A DNA stretch of 36,602 nt from an uncultured Acetatifactor sp. (GTDB lineage: Bacteria; Bacillota; Clostridia; Lachnospirales; Lachnospiraceae). Below the pieces are notes generated by a model. That model ran no database searches and was not told where the DNA came from. It saw only the letters and a list, made by a program, of their open reading frames with translations. A program made the position numbers and the translations under genes. Positions 19,364 through 35,790 of the stretch are shown one piece after another. Location: contig CANPYG010000019.1 of NCBI GenBank assembly GCA_947588205.1, positions 1-36,602 of the forward strand. The letters run 5' to 3'. Position 1 is the first letter of the stretch. Each line of letters begins with the position of its first letter.

Positions 19364-19735
19364 ATGGCTCGTATTGCAGGTGTTGACTTACCCAGGGAAA
19401 AAAGAATTGAGATCGGCTTGACCTATATCTATGGAATTGGAAGACCAACGTCCAATAAGATTTTGAAGGCAGCAGGGGTGAATCCTGATACTCGTGTCAG
19501 GGACATCACTGATGATGAGGTGAAGAAGATTAGCGAAGCTATCGAGGAGCTGGGGGTCATGGTAGAAGGCGACCTGAGAAGAGAAGTTGCCCTGAATATC
19601 AAGAGACTTCAGGAGATCGGCTGTTACAGGGGTATTCGTCATCGTAAGGGTCTTCCTGTCCGCGGACAGAGAACCAAGACCAATGCAAGAACCCGCAAGG
19701 GTCCCAAGAGAACCGTCGCCAATAAGAAGAAATAA
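19364..19735 (+). CDS. rpsM: 30S ribosomal protein S13
   Basis: [60 protein letters not shown]. Confidence 0.98.
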   Translation: MARIAGVDLPREKRIEIGLTYIYGIGRPTSNKILKAAGVNPDTRVRDITDDEVKKISEAIEELGVMVEGDLRREVALNIKRLQEIGCYRGIRHRKGLPVRGQRTKTNARTRKGPKRTVANKKK

Positions 19736-19817
19736 CGGCGGGTTTAGAGAACCCGGCGGTTTGGTCGGTTTTGTAACAAACAGTAGCATATCATTCAAGA
19801 AAGTAGGTTAGTTTAAA

Positions 19818-20213
19818 ATGGCAAAGAAAGTTGCGAAGAAAGTAACAAAGAAGCGTGTCAAGAAAAACGTTGAACGCGGACAGGCACATATCCAGTCTTC
19901 TTTCAATAATACGATCGTCACATTGACGGACACTGAAGGAAACGCGTTAAGCTGGGCAAGTGCCGGTGGTCTGGGATTTAGAGGTTCAAGGAAATCTACT
20001 CCGTATGCTGCACAGATGGCAGCAGAGACAGCTACAAAGGCTGCTTTGGTCCATGGACTGAAGACAGTCGACGTATTTGTAAAGGGTCCTGGTTCAGGCC
20101 GTGAGGCTGCGATCAGAGCGCTGTCTGCAAGCGGTCTGGAGGTAGTGAGCATCCGCGACGTAACCGCTGTTCCCCACAATGGATGCCGCCCGCCTAAGCG
20201 CCGTCGTGTATAA
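19818..20213 (+). CDS. rpsK: 30S ribosomal protein S11
   Basis: [61 protein letters not shown]. Confidence 0.98.
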   Translation: MAKKVAKKVTKKRVKKNVERGQAHIQSSFNNTIVTLTDTEGNALSWASAGGLGFRGSRKSTPYAAQMAAETATKAALVHGLKTVDVFVKGPGSGREAAIRALSASGLEVVSIRDVTAVPHNGCRPPKRRRV

Positions 20214-20302
20214 TTTGGTAACGAAATCGTTGGAAGAAAGCGCTGGCTGAGAATCAGAAGATTCATTGCGCTGTAAACAATAATTAAAGGAGAAAAATTG
20301 AA

Positions 20303-20896
20303 ATGGCAGTAAATCGTGTACCCGTGTTAAAGAGATGCAGGGCTCTGGGAATCGAGCCTTCTGTTTTGGGATATGACAAGAAGTCCAATAGGAACTTTGC
20401 CCGTGCAGGCAAGAAGGTAAGTGAGTACGGCCTGCAGCTGAGGGAGAAGCAGAAGGCCAAGTTTATCTATGGCGTGTTGGAGAAGCCTTTCAGGAATTAT
20501 TATGAGAAGGCCGACAAGATGAAGGGTATCACCGGTGAGAACCTGATGGTGATGCTGGAGAGAAGATTGGATAACGTAGTGTTCAGGATGGGCTTTGCCA
20601 GAACCAGAAGAGAGGCAAGACAGATCGTTGGACACAGGCATGTATTGGTAAACGGCAAGCTGGTTCAGATCCCTTCCTACCTGATTAAGGCCGGTGATGT
20701 GGTCGAGATCAAGGAGAAGGCAAGATCCTTACAGAGATATAAGGATATCGTTGAGGTAACCGGCGGCAGACTCACTCCTGAGTGGATGGATGTGGATATC
20801 GAAGGCTTGAAGGGAACCATCAAGAATCTTCCTACCAGAGAGATGATCGATGTTCCTGTCAATGAGATGCTTATCGTCGAGTTGTACTCCAAGTAA
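20303..20896 (+). CDS. rpsD: 30S ribosomal protein S4
   Basis: KKVSEYGLQLREKQKAKFIYGVLEKPFRNYYEKADKMKGITGENLMVMLERRLDNVVFRMGFARTRREARQ. Confidence 0.98.
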   Translation: MAVNRVPVLKRCRALGIEPSVLGYDKKSNRNFARAGKKVSEYGLQLREKQKAKFIYGVLEKPFRNYYEKADKMKGITGENLMVMLERRLDNVVFRMGFARTRREARQIVGHRHVLVNGKLVQIPSYLIKAGDVVEIKEKARSLQRYKDIVEVTGGRLTPEWMDVDIEGLKGTIKNLPTREMIDVPVNEMLIVELYSK

Positions 20897-20985
20897 TCAG
20901 AATCCTGAGCGGACGTGGTTTTCCATTGTCCGCTTATGGCGACTTTATGTAACCCATTAACGTTCATAAAAGGAGGGTATTTGCA

Positions 20986-21945
20986 TTGTTTGATTTTGAG
21001 AGACCGAATATTGAGGTTGCAGAGATTTCGGAAGACAAAAAGTATGGAAAATTCGTAGTAGAACCGCTGGAAAGAGGATATGGTATCACTCTTGGTAATT
21101 CTTTACGGAGAATTATGCTTTCCTCCCTTCCTGGCGTGGCAGTGAGCCAGGTGAAGATTGAAGGTGTGTTGCATGAGTTCAGTACCATTCCCGGAGTAAA
21201 AGAAGATGTAACTGAGATCATCATGAACATTAAGAGCCTTGCCATTAAAAATACCAGCGAGACCAATGAGCCCAAGACCGCTTACATTGAGTACGAGGGA
21301 GAGGGTGTGGTAAAGGCTTCCGATATCCAGGCTGACCAGGATATCGAGATCCTGAATCCTGATCTGACCATCGCTACCCTGTGCGGCAAGGATACAAAGC
21401 TTTATATGGAACTGACGATCACAAAGGGCCGTGGTTATGTGAGCGCTGACAGGAATAAGCATGATGACCTTCCGATCGGCGTAATCGCCATTGATTCCAT
21501 TTATACACCGGTTGAGCGTGTGAATGTGACCATTGACAATACCCGTGTGGGCCAGATCACTGATTATGATAAGCTGACCCTGGATGTTTATACCAATGGA
21601 ACCCTTGCCCCGGATGAGGCTGTCAGCCTGGCAGCCAAGGTACTCAGCGAGCATCTGAGCCTATTCATCGATCTGTCCGAGAACGCCAAGACCGCAGAGG
21701 TGATGGTGGAGAAGGAAGACGACGAGAAGGAAAAGGTGCTGGAGATGAGCATCGATGAGCTGGAGCTTTCAGTCCGTTCCTACAACTGCTTGAAGAGGGC
21801 GGGCATCAATACCGTTGAGGAGCTTACCAACAAAACCTCTGAGGATATGATGAAGGTCCGTAACCTGGGCCGCAAATCCTTGGAAGAGGTGCTTGCAAAG
21901 TTAAAGGAGCTGGGCCTGCAGCTGAATCCCAGCGAGGAAGCGTAA
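20986..21945 (+). CDS. rpoA: DNA-directed RNA polymerase subunit alpha
   Basis: [55 protein letters not shown] start after aaaggagggtatttgca. Confidence 0.98.
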   Translation: MFDFERPNIEVAEISEDKKYGKFVVEPLERGYGITLGNSLRRIMLSSLPGVAVSQVKIEGVLHEFSTIPGVKEDVTEIIMNIKSLAIKNTSETNEPKTAYIEYEGEGVVKASDIQADQDIEILNPDLTIATLCGKDTKLYMELTITKGRGYVSADRNKHDDLPIGVIAIDSIYTPVERVNVTIDNTRVGQITDYDKLTLDVYTNGTLAPDEAVSLAAKVLSEHLSLFIDLSENAKTAEVMVEKEDDEKEKVLEMSIDELELSVRSYNCLKRAGINTVEELTNKTSEDMMKVRNLGRKSLEEVLAKLKELGLQLNPSEEA

Positions 21946-22112
21946 TTTGAAAGGCATCCTGAAAGTATAATTGAAATGCGCATAGAAGGCTGTTCCCGGT
22001 AAAATCCGATGAGTGCGGGGACGGTTCCTCTCTATATGGCATATAAGCATTCGGTAAGTAAGTCCAAAGAGCGTTGCCGGATGTCCCATGAAGGGAGAAA
22101 GGAAGATACATT

Positions 22113-22649
22113 ATGGCAATGTACAGAAAGCTTGGGAAAAATTCACCCCAGAGAAAAGCATTATTGAGAAATCAGGTAACTGCCCTGATCCAGCATGGCA
22201 GGATCATTACCACAGAGGCCAGGGCCAAGGAAGTCAAAAAGATCGCAGAAGGCCTGATCGCTATGGCCATCAAGGAGAAGGATAATTTCGAGATGGTTAA
22301 GGTCTCCGCCAAGGTTCCCGTAAAGGACAAGGACGGCAAGAGGGTAAAGGAAGTTATAGACGGCAAGAGAGTTACCAAGTTCGAGACCGTTGAAAAGGAG
22401 ATCAAGAAGGATCTTCCTTCCAGGCTCCATGTGAGACGCCAGATTTTAAGGGTTCTTTATCCTGTAGTGGATGTTCCCAAGGAAGCAGCGGGCAGAAAGA
22501 GAAAGACCAAGGAAGTTGACCTTGTAGCAAGGCTGTTCGATGAGATCGCCCCTAAGTATGTTGGGCGCAACGGCGGTTACACCAGAATCGTGAAGATCGG
22601 ACCCCGCAAGGGCGACGCAGCCATGGAGGTTGTTCTGGAGCTGGTATAA
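22113..22649 (+). CDS. rplQ: 50S ribosomal protein L17 (extended form)
   Basis: MAMYRKLGKNSPQRKALLRNQVTALIQHGRIITTEARAKEVKKIAEGLI..GGYTRIVKIGPRKGDAAMEVVLELV. Confidence 0.97.
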   Translation: MAMYRKLGKNSPQRKALLRNQVTALIQHGRIITTEARAKEVKKIAEGLIAMAIKEKDNFEMVKVSAKVPVKDKDGKRVKEVIDGKRVTKFETVEKEIKKDLPSRLHVRRQILRVLYPVVDVPKEAAGRKRKTKEVDLVARLFDEIAPKYVGRNGGYTRIVKIGPRKGDAAMEVVLELV

Positions 22650-22723
22650 GACCGGTATCTGGATAGATGATCCCAAAGGATCAAATATGCAGAGAGTACA
22701 CAATTGCAAAGAAAGCAGAAAGG

Positions 22724-22750
22724 GATCAGCCGCTTGCGGCTGGTCTTTTT
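22724..22750 (+). terminator. Rho-independent terminator of the alpha operon
   Basis: GATCAGCCGC..GCGGCTGGTC followed by TTTTT; a second hairpin CCGACGG..CCGTCGG lies just downstream. Confidence 0.85.
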
Positions 22751-22796
22751 GCTGCCCCTTTCCGACGGGATTATCCGTCGGGCAAAAATTTAACTG

Positions 22797-22825
22797 TTGT
22801 ATTTTGTGCTTCAATCTAGTAAAAT
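22797..22825 (+). promoter_or_regulatory. Candidate promoter of the ecf operon (TTGTAT-17-TAAAAT)
   Basis: TTGTAT 22797-22802, 17-nt spacer, TAAAAT 22820-22825. Confidence 0.5.
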
Positions 22826-22856
22826 AGGATTGCTATGTCATGAAGTTTCGGTCCGG

Positions 22857-23031
22857 GGAGCGGAAATAGGTATGGGAATCGTGCGGGTCGTGCGGCTGAA
22901 ATAGGTATGGGAAGCGTGCGGATCTTGCGGCGGAAATAAGTATGGGAATCGTGCGGGTCGTGCGGCGGAAACAGATATGGGAATCACACGGATCTTGCGG
23001 CGGGGGTATGTATGGGAATCATTCAGGCGAT
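22857..23031 (+). repeat. Five-unit 35-bp tandem repeat; the last unit contains the ecfA1 start codon
   Basis: Units at 22857, 22892, 22927, 22962, 22997; tATGGGAA at 22872, 22907, 22942, 22977, 23012 (exact 35-nt period); odd units 1 and 3 carry gtcgt and even units 2 and 4 carry atctt. Confidence 0.95.
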
Positions 23032-23857
23032 GCATGTGGTATATGAATATGTAAGGCGCGATGAGGAAGGCAATGTAGAGGGCTCAATCAGGGCAGTGGA
23101 TGATGTGAACCTGGATATTGCCCAGGGAGACTTTATTGCCATCCTGGGACATAACGGCTCCGGCAAATCCACCCTTGCGAAGCATATGAATGCGATCCTA
23201 TGTCCGACGGAAGGGACTGTGTGGGTGGACGGAAAGGATACCAGGCAGCAGGAAGCGGTCTGGGATATCAGGCACAGTGCCGGAATGGTTTTCCAGAACC
23301 CGGACAATCAGATCATCGGGCAGGTGGTAGAGGAAGACGTGGGCTTCGGCCCTGAAAATATGGGGGTTCCCACCAGGGAGATCTGGGAACGTGTGGAGGA
23401 AAGCTTAAAGGCGGTGGGAATGTATCAATATCGGAAGCATTCGCCCAATAAGCTCTCCGGGGGACAGAAGCAGCGCGTTTCCATTGCAGGCGTGCTTGCC
23501 ATGCATCCGAAATGCATTGTTTTGGACGAGCCCACCGCCATGCTGGATCCCAATGGACGGAAGGAAGTAATACGCGCGGTCCGGGCGTTGAATGATGTGG
23601 AAGGGATCACAATTATTCTGATCACGCACTATATGGAGGAAATTATTCACGCAGATAAGGTTTTTGTGATGGATCAGGGGAAAATTGCCATGCAGGGGAC
23701 GCCGCGGGAAATCTTTTCCCAGGTGGAGAGACTGAAAGGGCTCCGTCTGGATGTTCCGCAGGTCACGCTGCTGGCCTGGGAGCTGAAAAAGCAGGGAATT
23801 GACCTGCCGGACGGAATATTGACCGCGCAGGAGCTGGTAGAGGCGCTGCACCTGTAG
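23012..23857 (+). CDS. ecfA1: Energy-coupling factor transporter ATP-binding protein EcfA1
   Basis: [77 protein letters not shown]. Confidence 0.95.
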   Translation: MGIIQAMHVVYEYVRRDEEGNVEGSIRAVDDVNLDIAQGDFIAILGHNGSGKSTLAKHMNAILCPTEGTVWVDGKDTRQQEAVWDIRHSAGMVFQNPDNQIIGQVVEEDVGFGPENMGVPTREIWERVEESLKAVGMYQYRKHSPNKLSGGQKQRVSIAGVLAMHPKCIVLDEPTAMLDPNGRKEVIRAVRALNDVEGITIILITHYMEEIIHADKVFVMDQGKIAMQGTPREIFSQVERLKGLRLDVPQVTLLAWELKKQGIDLPDGILTAQELVEALHL

Positions 23858-23892
23858 CAGGGACAGTTAAGCGAAAAACGGGAGGACAGAGG

Positions 23893-24744
23893 ATGCCTAT
23901 TTTGCTGGATCATGTGAATTACATCTATGAGGCGGATACGCCTTTAGCCCAGAAAGCCCTGAACGATATATGCCTGGAGATTCCGGATGGGCAGTTTATC
24001 GGCGTCATCGGGCACACCGGCTCCGGCAAATCCACGCTGATGCAGCATTTAAACGGGCTCGTGAAGGCGACCAGCGGCCACATCTATTTTGATGGGGAGG
24101 ATATTGACGGCGCAGGCTTCGATAAGCGGGCGCTTCGCAGCAAGGTGGGGCTGGTGTTCCAGTATCCTGAGCATCAGCTTTTTGAAATAGATGTGTTTTC
24201 GGATGTATGCTTTGGACCGAAGAATCTCGGTCTGTCCCAGGAGGATGCGGAGGCCCGTGCCAGAGAAGCCCTGGAGAGTGTCGGGATCCCGGAGGAATTG
24301 TACCATATGTCACCTTTTGAGATTTCCGGCGGGCAGAAGCGCCGGGTTGCCATCGCCGGAGTGCTCGCCATGAAGCCAAGGGTGTTGATCCTGGACGAGC
24401 CTACGGCGGGTCTGGATCCGAGGGGAAGGGATGAAATCCTCCATCAGATCAAGAGCCTGCAGGAGCAGACCGGTATGACCATATTGCTGGTATCCCACAG
24501 TATGGAGGATGTGGCGGAATATGTGGACCGGATCATCGTCATGAATCAGGGAAGCGTTATGCTGGACGGAGGTCCCAGGGAGATCTTCCGCCATTACAGA
24601 GAACTGGAGGAGATAGGGCTTGCGGCTCCCCAGGTCACATATATCATGCATATGCTGAGCGAGAAAGGCCTGAATGTGGATGTGGATGTCACAACCATCC
24701 ATGAGGCGACCAGGGAGATCGTGGAAGCCCTGAAACATCCATGA
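23893..24744 (+). CDS. ecfA2: Energy-coupling factor transporter ATP-binding protein EcfA2 (C-terminus altered by a duplication)
   Basis: [86 protein letters not shown]. Confidence 0.95.
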   Translation: MPILLDHVNYIYEADTPLAQKALNDICLEIPDGQFIGVIGHTGSGKSTLMQHLNGLVKATSGHIYFDGEDIDGAGFDKRALRSKVGLVFQYPEHQLFEIDVFSDVCFGPKNLGLSQEDAEARAREALESVGIPEELYHMSPFEISGGQKRRVAIAGVLAMKPRVLILDEPTAGLDPRGRDEILHQIKSLQEQTGMTILLVSHSMEDVAEYVDRIIVMNQGSVMLDGGPREIFRHYRELEEIGLAAPQVTYIMHMLSEKGLNVDVDVTTIHEATREIVEALKHP

Positions 24745-24775
24745 GGCGACCAAGGAGATCGTGGAAGCCCTGAAA
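24696..24775. repeat. 40-bp tandem duplication at the ecfA2 3' end
   Basis: catccatgaggcgacca(g/a)ggagatcgtggaagccctgaaa at 24696-24735 and 24736-24775, one mismatch. Confidence 0.97.
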
Positions 24776-24801
24776 CGGCAGGGAAAAGAAAAGGAATTGG
24801 T

Positions 24802-25605
24802 ATGTTAAGAGATATTACATTGGGACAATATTATCAGACGGACTCCGTGATCCACAGGCTGGACCCGAGAGTGAAGCTGGGGGGCACTATTCTGTATATT
24901 ATCTCCCTGTTCTTCTTTGAAAATATATTCGGTTATCTGGTTGCCGCCGCTTTCTTGGCGGTTGTGATTGCGCTGTCCAGGATTCCGTTTAAATACATTG
25001 TCAAGGGTATGAAGGCGATCCTTTTCCTGCTGCTGATCACAGTAATCTTCAACCTGTTTTTGACGCCGGGCACTCCGCTGGTGGAATTTTTCGGCGGACG
25101 CATCAGAATCACCTATGAAGGCTTGAAATATGCGGTATTTATGGCAATCCGCCTTTCCTTCCTGATCGTCGGTTCGTCCATCATGACGCTGACGACCACA
25201 CCCAACAATCTGACGGACGGTATGGAGCGTATGATGAGGCCGCTTAAGCTGATACGGGTTCCTGTGCATGAGATCACGATGATGATGTCCATTGCCCTGC
25301 GATTTATTCCGATTTTGCTGGAAGAAACCGATAAGATCATGAAGGCGCAGATGGCCCGGGGGGCTGATTTTGAAAACGGGAATCTGATCAGGAGGGCGAA
25401 GGCTATGGTGCCGCTTCTGGTGCCGCTGTTTATTTCGGCGATACGCCGGGCGAATGACCTTGCCATGGCGATGGAAGCCAGGTGTTACCGGGGCGGGGAG
25501 GGGCGTACCAAGATGAAGCCTTTGATCTATCAGTCCCGCGACCGGATCGCTTACCTGAGTCTGGCAATCTATTTGGTCTGCGGCATAGTGGTGGGCAGAC
25601 TGTAG
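24802..25605 (+). CDS. ecfT: Energy-coupling factor transporter transmembrane protein EcfT
   Basis: [83 protein letters not shown]. Confidence 0.95.
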   Translation: MLRDITLGQYYQTDSVIHRLDPRVKLGGTILYIISLFFFENIFGYLVAAAFLAVVIALSRIPFKYIVKGMKAILFLLLITVIFNLFLTPGTPLVEFFGGRIRITYEGLKYAVFMAIRLSFLIVGSSIMTLTTTPNNLTDGMERMMRPLKLIRVPVHEITMMMSIALRFIPILLEETDKIMKAQMARGADFENGNLIRRAKAMVPLLVPLFISAIRRANDLAMAMEARCYRGGEGRTKMKPLIYQSRDRIAYLSLAIYLVCGIVVGRL

Positions 25606-25631
25606 TTTTGGATACAGGAGGGTGTTGCGCT

Positions 25632-26369
25632 ATGAGGAGGATTCGGCTCACGGTCGCCTATGACGGCACGAATTATCACGGCTGGCAGGTTCAGCAGAAC
25701 GGAATTACGATAGAAAGTGAACTGGACCGCTGTCTGACGGAGCTGCTGGGGGAGCCCGTTGAAGTCATAGGCGCCAGTCGGACGGATTCCGGGGTCCATG
25801 CCCTGGGAAATATTGCTGTTTTTGATACAACAGCCCGTATGCCGGCTGAAAAGTTCCCCTATGCCCTGAACCAAAGGCTTCCTGAGGATATCCGCGTTCA
25901 GGCTGCGGAGGAGGTTCCGTCCGACTGGTCTCCCAGAAAGGCTCCCAGCCGCAAGACCTATGAGTACCGCATTTACAGGGCACAGTTCCCCATGCCAACG
26001 AAACGGCTGTATTCCCTGTTCTGCTACCGCAGTTTAAATGCGGCGAAAATGCAGGAGGCAGCGCGCTTCCTGGAAGGGGAGCACGATTTTAAGAGCTTCT
26101 GCCAGTCAGGGGCACAGGTAGAAAGCACTGTTCGTACCCTGTATAAAGCGGAAGTACGCGAGGAGGGGGAAGACCTGGTCATTTGTGTCTGCGGAAATGG
26201 ATTCCTCTATAATATGGTCAGAATTATTGTCGGAACCCTGCTGGAGGTCGGACAGGGCAAACGTGAACCGGCCGATGTGGAAAGGATACTGGCGGCAAAA
26301 GACAGGGGCGCGGCCGGACCTACCGCGCCGCCCCAGGGACTGACCCTGATAAAATATGAATTCCTGTAA
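25632..26369 (+). CDS. truA: tRNA pseudouridine(38-40) synthase TruA
   Basis: MRRIRLTVAYDGTNYHGWQVQQNGITIE..GASRTDSGVHALGNIAVFDT; internal ATG at 25632 after caggaggg. Confidence 0.96.
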   Translation: MRRIRLTVAYDGTNYHGWQVQQNGITIESELDRCLTELLGEPVEVIGASRTDSGVHALGNIAVFDTTARMPAEKFPYALNQRLPEDIRVQAAEEVPSDWSPRKAPSRKTYEYRIYRAQFPMPTKRLYSLFCYRSLNAAKMQEAARFLEGEHDFKSFCQSGAQVESTVRTLYKAEVREEGEDLVICVCGNGFLYNMVRIIVGTLLEVGQGKREPADVERILAAKDRGAAGPTAPPQGLTLIKYEFL

Positions 26370-26387
26370 CCGGCCGGAAAGGAAAAG

Positions 26388-26591
26388 CACGTATTTCAAT
26401 TCTCTGACAGTGGTTTTCTTCATGCTATGGTTTTCCTCTGCCAACATCTTGATTTCCTCCCATGTAGTGGCTTTAAATAGTCTTGCCCACTGGCCGATCC
26501 CGTAGGAGCGGCCTTTTTCCGGCAGTTTGTATGTAGCATAAAACTCCGACACCTCCGGGAATAAGATAAGGTCAAGGATGCTGGCCGCATA
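26388..26591 (-). pseudogene. Remnant of a second Rpn-like PD-(D/E)XK nuclease/putative transposase
   Basis: Minus-strand frame after a stop reads YAASILDLILFPEVSEFYATYKLPEKGRSYGIGQWARLFKATTWEEIKMLAEENHSMKKTTVRELKY, resembling the C-terminal half of Rpn family proteins; no start or nuclease core. Confidence 0.6.
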
Positions 26592-26768
26592 TTATAAAAT
26601 AAATGAAAAAAAAGCAAAATAAGTATTTCCTATTCATGTAAGATATGCTAAAATGATGGCGTGTTTTGAATGATAAGATTGAATGGATAAAAAAGCTAAC
26701 TGAATGTTAAAAATGTTAACGATATGGGCAGAATTAACGGTTTTATCACTTTAAAGCGGGAATGTATT

Positions 26769-26804
26769 GTTAACAATGTTAACAATGTTAACAATGTAAA
26801 CAAC
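26769..26804. repeat. 9-bp tandem repeat (GTTAACAAT)3 + GTAAACAAC upstream of the GH38 gene
   Basis: Copies at 26769, 26778, 26787 and degenerate copy at 26796. Confidence 0.9.
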
Positions 26805-26973
26805 ATTGTATATCTGAAAATGATTTCCCCGGCGGATGCAGAACCCCGGCAGATGCAGAAGTGATCGGCTAAATGAACATTTTTAAGATTCAGCGGAGAT
26901 AGAAGCTTCATGGGTTCCAAGCGAATCCCCGCCAGAAGGCGGGAGATGCCTGAAGGGCAGAACAGGAGGAAAG

Positions 26974-33367
<6,394 letters not shown>

Positions 33368-33453
33368 AAACGATTTGCAGCGGCAATTTGCATGAAATGC
33401 CGTCAAAGCTTATGGGGCGCAGGGAAAAAGAAGTTACAAAAGGAGAGTAAGCG

Positions 33454-34638
33454 ATGAATGGCTTGGAAGCGCAGCAATGCATGGAGCAGCTTTGGAAGAA
33501 GCATTGCGAGGAACTTTATGCGGATGAAGGGCGCAGGGCGGAAGCAAAAGCACAGTGTCTGACCTATGGAGGGGTCAGTATGAGGTACGGCATGTCGGTG
33601 ATCGGGGAGCCCCAGGAGGGCGGATATCCGGTATATATTGCCCTGCACGGGGGAGGTTACGGTCCCACCCCGGACATCAACGATCAACAGTGGGAATTTA
33701 TGTCGAGAATTTATAAGGGGAGCGTACAGAGCGGAATCTATATTAACCCGCGCGGCGTGCGGGATACCTGGGACACTCATGCGAATCCGGAGTCCTATCC
33801 GCTTTATGACCGTCTGATTGAGAACCTGATCGTCTTTAACGGAGCCGATCCTAACAGAATCTATCTGCTGGGTTATTCGGCGGGCGGGGATGGAGTGTAC
33901 CTGATCGGACCCTGTATGCCCGACCGCTTCGCGGCGCTTCACATGTCCGCGGGTCATCCCAATGAGATCAGCCTTGCAAACCTGTACCATACTCCGATCC
34001 AGCTGCAGGTCGGGATTCATGACGATGCCTATGACCGCAATCATGTGACGGTGCAGTACCAGAAGTATCTGGACAGACTGCAGAATGAGGAACCGGACGG
34101 ATATGTCCACAATGTATATGTGCATGTGGACAAGGGGCATGGTTTCCGTGACAATTCCATGGAGGACCAGACGGTGCTGATCGATAACCGGGCATGGCTG
34201 GCTACCGGCCTTGTGACCAGAAGGCAGGTGGATTCCAACGCGATTCATTTCCTGCAGGGCTTTGTGCGGGATCCCCTGCCGAAGCGTCTGATCTGGGAGC
34301 CCTGCGTGAGGCTTGAGCTGCAGCAGGAGCGGCAGGTGAGAAGCTTTTTCTGGCTGCGCGCGGAGGGACAAGTGGAGCCCGAGGGCGGCGAAAAGATCGT
34401 CGTCAGACTGGATGAGGGGCAAAATCGCATCGTGGTGGAGAGCAATACCTGCTCGGTGCCGATAACCGTGCTCCTGAAGGATGGGATGCTCGACCTGGAC
34501 CAGCCTGTAACGGTGCAGTATCCGGATGGCCGTGAGGAGACACGCCTGTTGGAACGCTCCTTTGAGACTATGCAGGAGACGCTAAAGGAACGCGGCGATA
34601 TGAATTACATCTTTTCTGCAAGCCTGACCCTGAATTGA
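33454..34638 (+). CDS. Alpha/beta hydrolase (esterase/dienelactone hydrolase-like)
   Basis: YIALHGGGYG, IYLLGYSAGGDGVYLIG (GxSxG), later VHVDKGHGF. Confidence 0.8.
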   Translation: MNGLEAQQCMEQLWKKHCEELYADEGRRAEAKAQCLTYGGVSMRYGMSVIGEPQEGGYPVYIALHGGGYGPTPDINDQQWEFMSRIYKGSVQSGIYINPRGVRDTWDTHANPESYPLYDRLIENLIVFNGADPNRIYLLGYSAGGDGVYLIGPCMPDRFAALHMSAGHPNEISLANLYHTPIQLQVGIHDDAYDRNHVTVQYQKYLDRLQNEEPDGYVHNVYVHVDKGHGFRDNSMEDQTVLIDNRAWLATGLVTRRQVDSNAIHFLQGFVRDPLPKRLIWEPCVRLELQQERQVRSFFWLRAEGQVEPEGGEKIVVRLDEGQNRIVVESNTCSVPITVLLKDGMLDLDQPVTVQYPDGREETRLLERSFETMQETLKERGDMNYIFSASLTLN

Positions 34639-34714
34639 ACAGGGTGCGGCGACGCGGGCGGAGGAGATATTTTGTCCCGGTATCATATCATTTAGAAAAG
34701 GAATGGAGATTGCG

Positions 34715-35728
34715 ATGAAAAACGAAATCATTGGATATGTCGGCAAGGGGGAGTTTAATGAGGCGGATGCCAGGAAGCTTACCGGCATCAATATCGCGTT
34801 CGGTCTGCTGCACCGTGACGGCAGCGTGACCGTTGAGGGACCCGTTGACAAGATGGAGCTGATCCCTACAATCCGCAGATGGAACAGTAAGCTCCGCATT
34901 ATTCTGTCCATGGTACAGGCTGAAAACGACGCCTTCACCTATTGCTGTGCATCTGAGGAAATGCGGGAAAAGGCTGCTGCTTCCCTGGCAGAGGCCACTG
35001 TGAAATATAATCTGGATGGCGTGGATCTGGACTGGGAGTACCCTTGCGTGCCCTCCAACAGCAGCGTTGTGTCCCCTGACGACAAGCATAATTTCACCTT
35101 GTTCTGCGAGGCGATCCGCAGGCATCTGGATCAATTGGGAGGGAAAAAGTATCTTACCATTGCCGCGGGAGCCGACCTCTATATGGTGAATTGTATCGAG
35201 CTGCCCAAGCTGATGGATTATCTGGATTATATCAATGTCATGACCTATGACTTAAAATGCGGCTTCCATGCCCTGGCGGGCCATCATACCGCCCTGTTCT
35301 CCAACCTGGGGGACGTGTTCCGCAACAGCTGCGCCCAGGCCCTGGCTTTATTTGAGTCGTATGGCGTTCCGGCTGACAGGCTCTTAATGGGCGCTGCCTT
35401 TTATTCCAGAAAGTGGGAGGATGTGCCCGACAGATATCACGGACTGTTGGCGCTCACGCCGAAGGGAGGCGGATATGGACCGGATTACGCGGTCCTGGCG
35501 GCGGATTATATCAATAAGAACGGCTATACCTACTACTGGGATGACGAAGCTAAGGCCCCGTATCTGTTCAATGGCTCCACCTTCTTATCCTTTGACGATC
35601 CCAGGTCCTTAAAGGAGAAGGCAGCATATGTCCGGGAAAAGGGTTATGGCGGCATTTTCTACTGGGAGCACGGCTGCGATCCGACCAGAGTCCTTCTGGA
35701 CACTTTATATGAAGAGATGAATCAGTAA
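34715..35728 (+). CDS. Glycoside hydrolase family 18 protein (chitinase/ENGase-like)
   Basis: YNLDGVDLDWEYP catalytic motif, YINVMTYDL, GIFYWEHGCD; ORF starts 34703 but ATG at 34715 has the better SD. Confidence 0.88.
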   Translation: MKNEIIGYVGKGEFNEADARKLTGINIAFGLLHRDGSVTVEGPVDKMELIPTIRRWNSKLRIILSMVQAENDAFTYCCASEEMREKAAASLAEATVKYNLDGVDLDWEYPCVPSNSSVVSPDDKHNFTLFCEAIRRHLDQLGGKKYLTIAAGADLYMVNCIELPKLMDYLDYINVMTYDLKCGFHALAGHHTALFSNLGDVFRNSCAQALALFESYGVPADRLLMGAAFYSRKWEDVPDRYHGLLALTPKGGGYGPDYAVLAADYINKNGYTYYWDDEAKAPYLFNGSTFLSFDDPRSLKEKAAYVREKGYGGIFYWEHGCDPTRVLLDTLYEEMNQ

Positions 35729-35790
35729 AATAGAAGACAAAAAGAACAGAAACAAATATCAGTGACGAGGAAAGGACATGGTAGTTTGCT

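Noticed and set aside
22857-23031. Possible CRISPR array
   Set aside because: Units are directly contiguous 35-bp repeats with no unique spacers and no cas genes; they merge into ecfA1.
22838-23035. 65-aa minus-strand ORF with repetitive [15 protein letters not shown] motifs
   Set aside because: It is simply the antisense translation of the 35-bp tandem repeat; no SD or family support.
23012-25605. A dedicated ECF S-component in the window
   Set aside because: No S-component gene found; ecfA1A2T beside the ribosomal cluster is the usual shared-energising (group II) arrangement, so its absence is not unusual.
33403-34422. 339-aa minus-strand ORF
   Set aside because: Antisense to the alpha/beta hydrolase with a clear GxSxG motif; no SD or known family.
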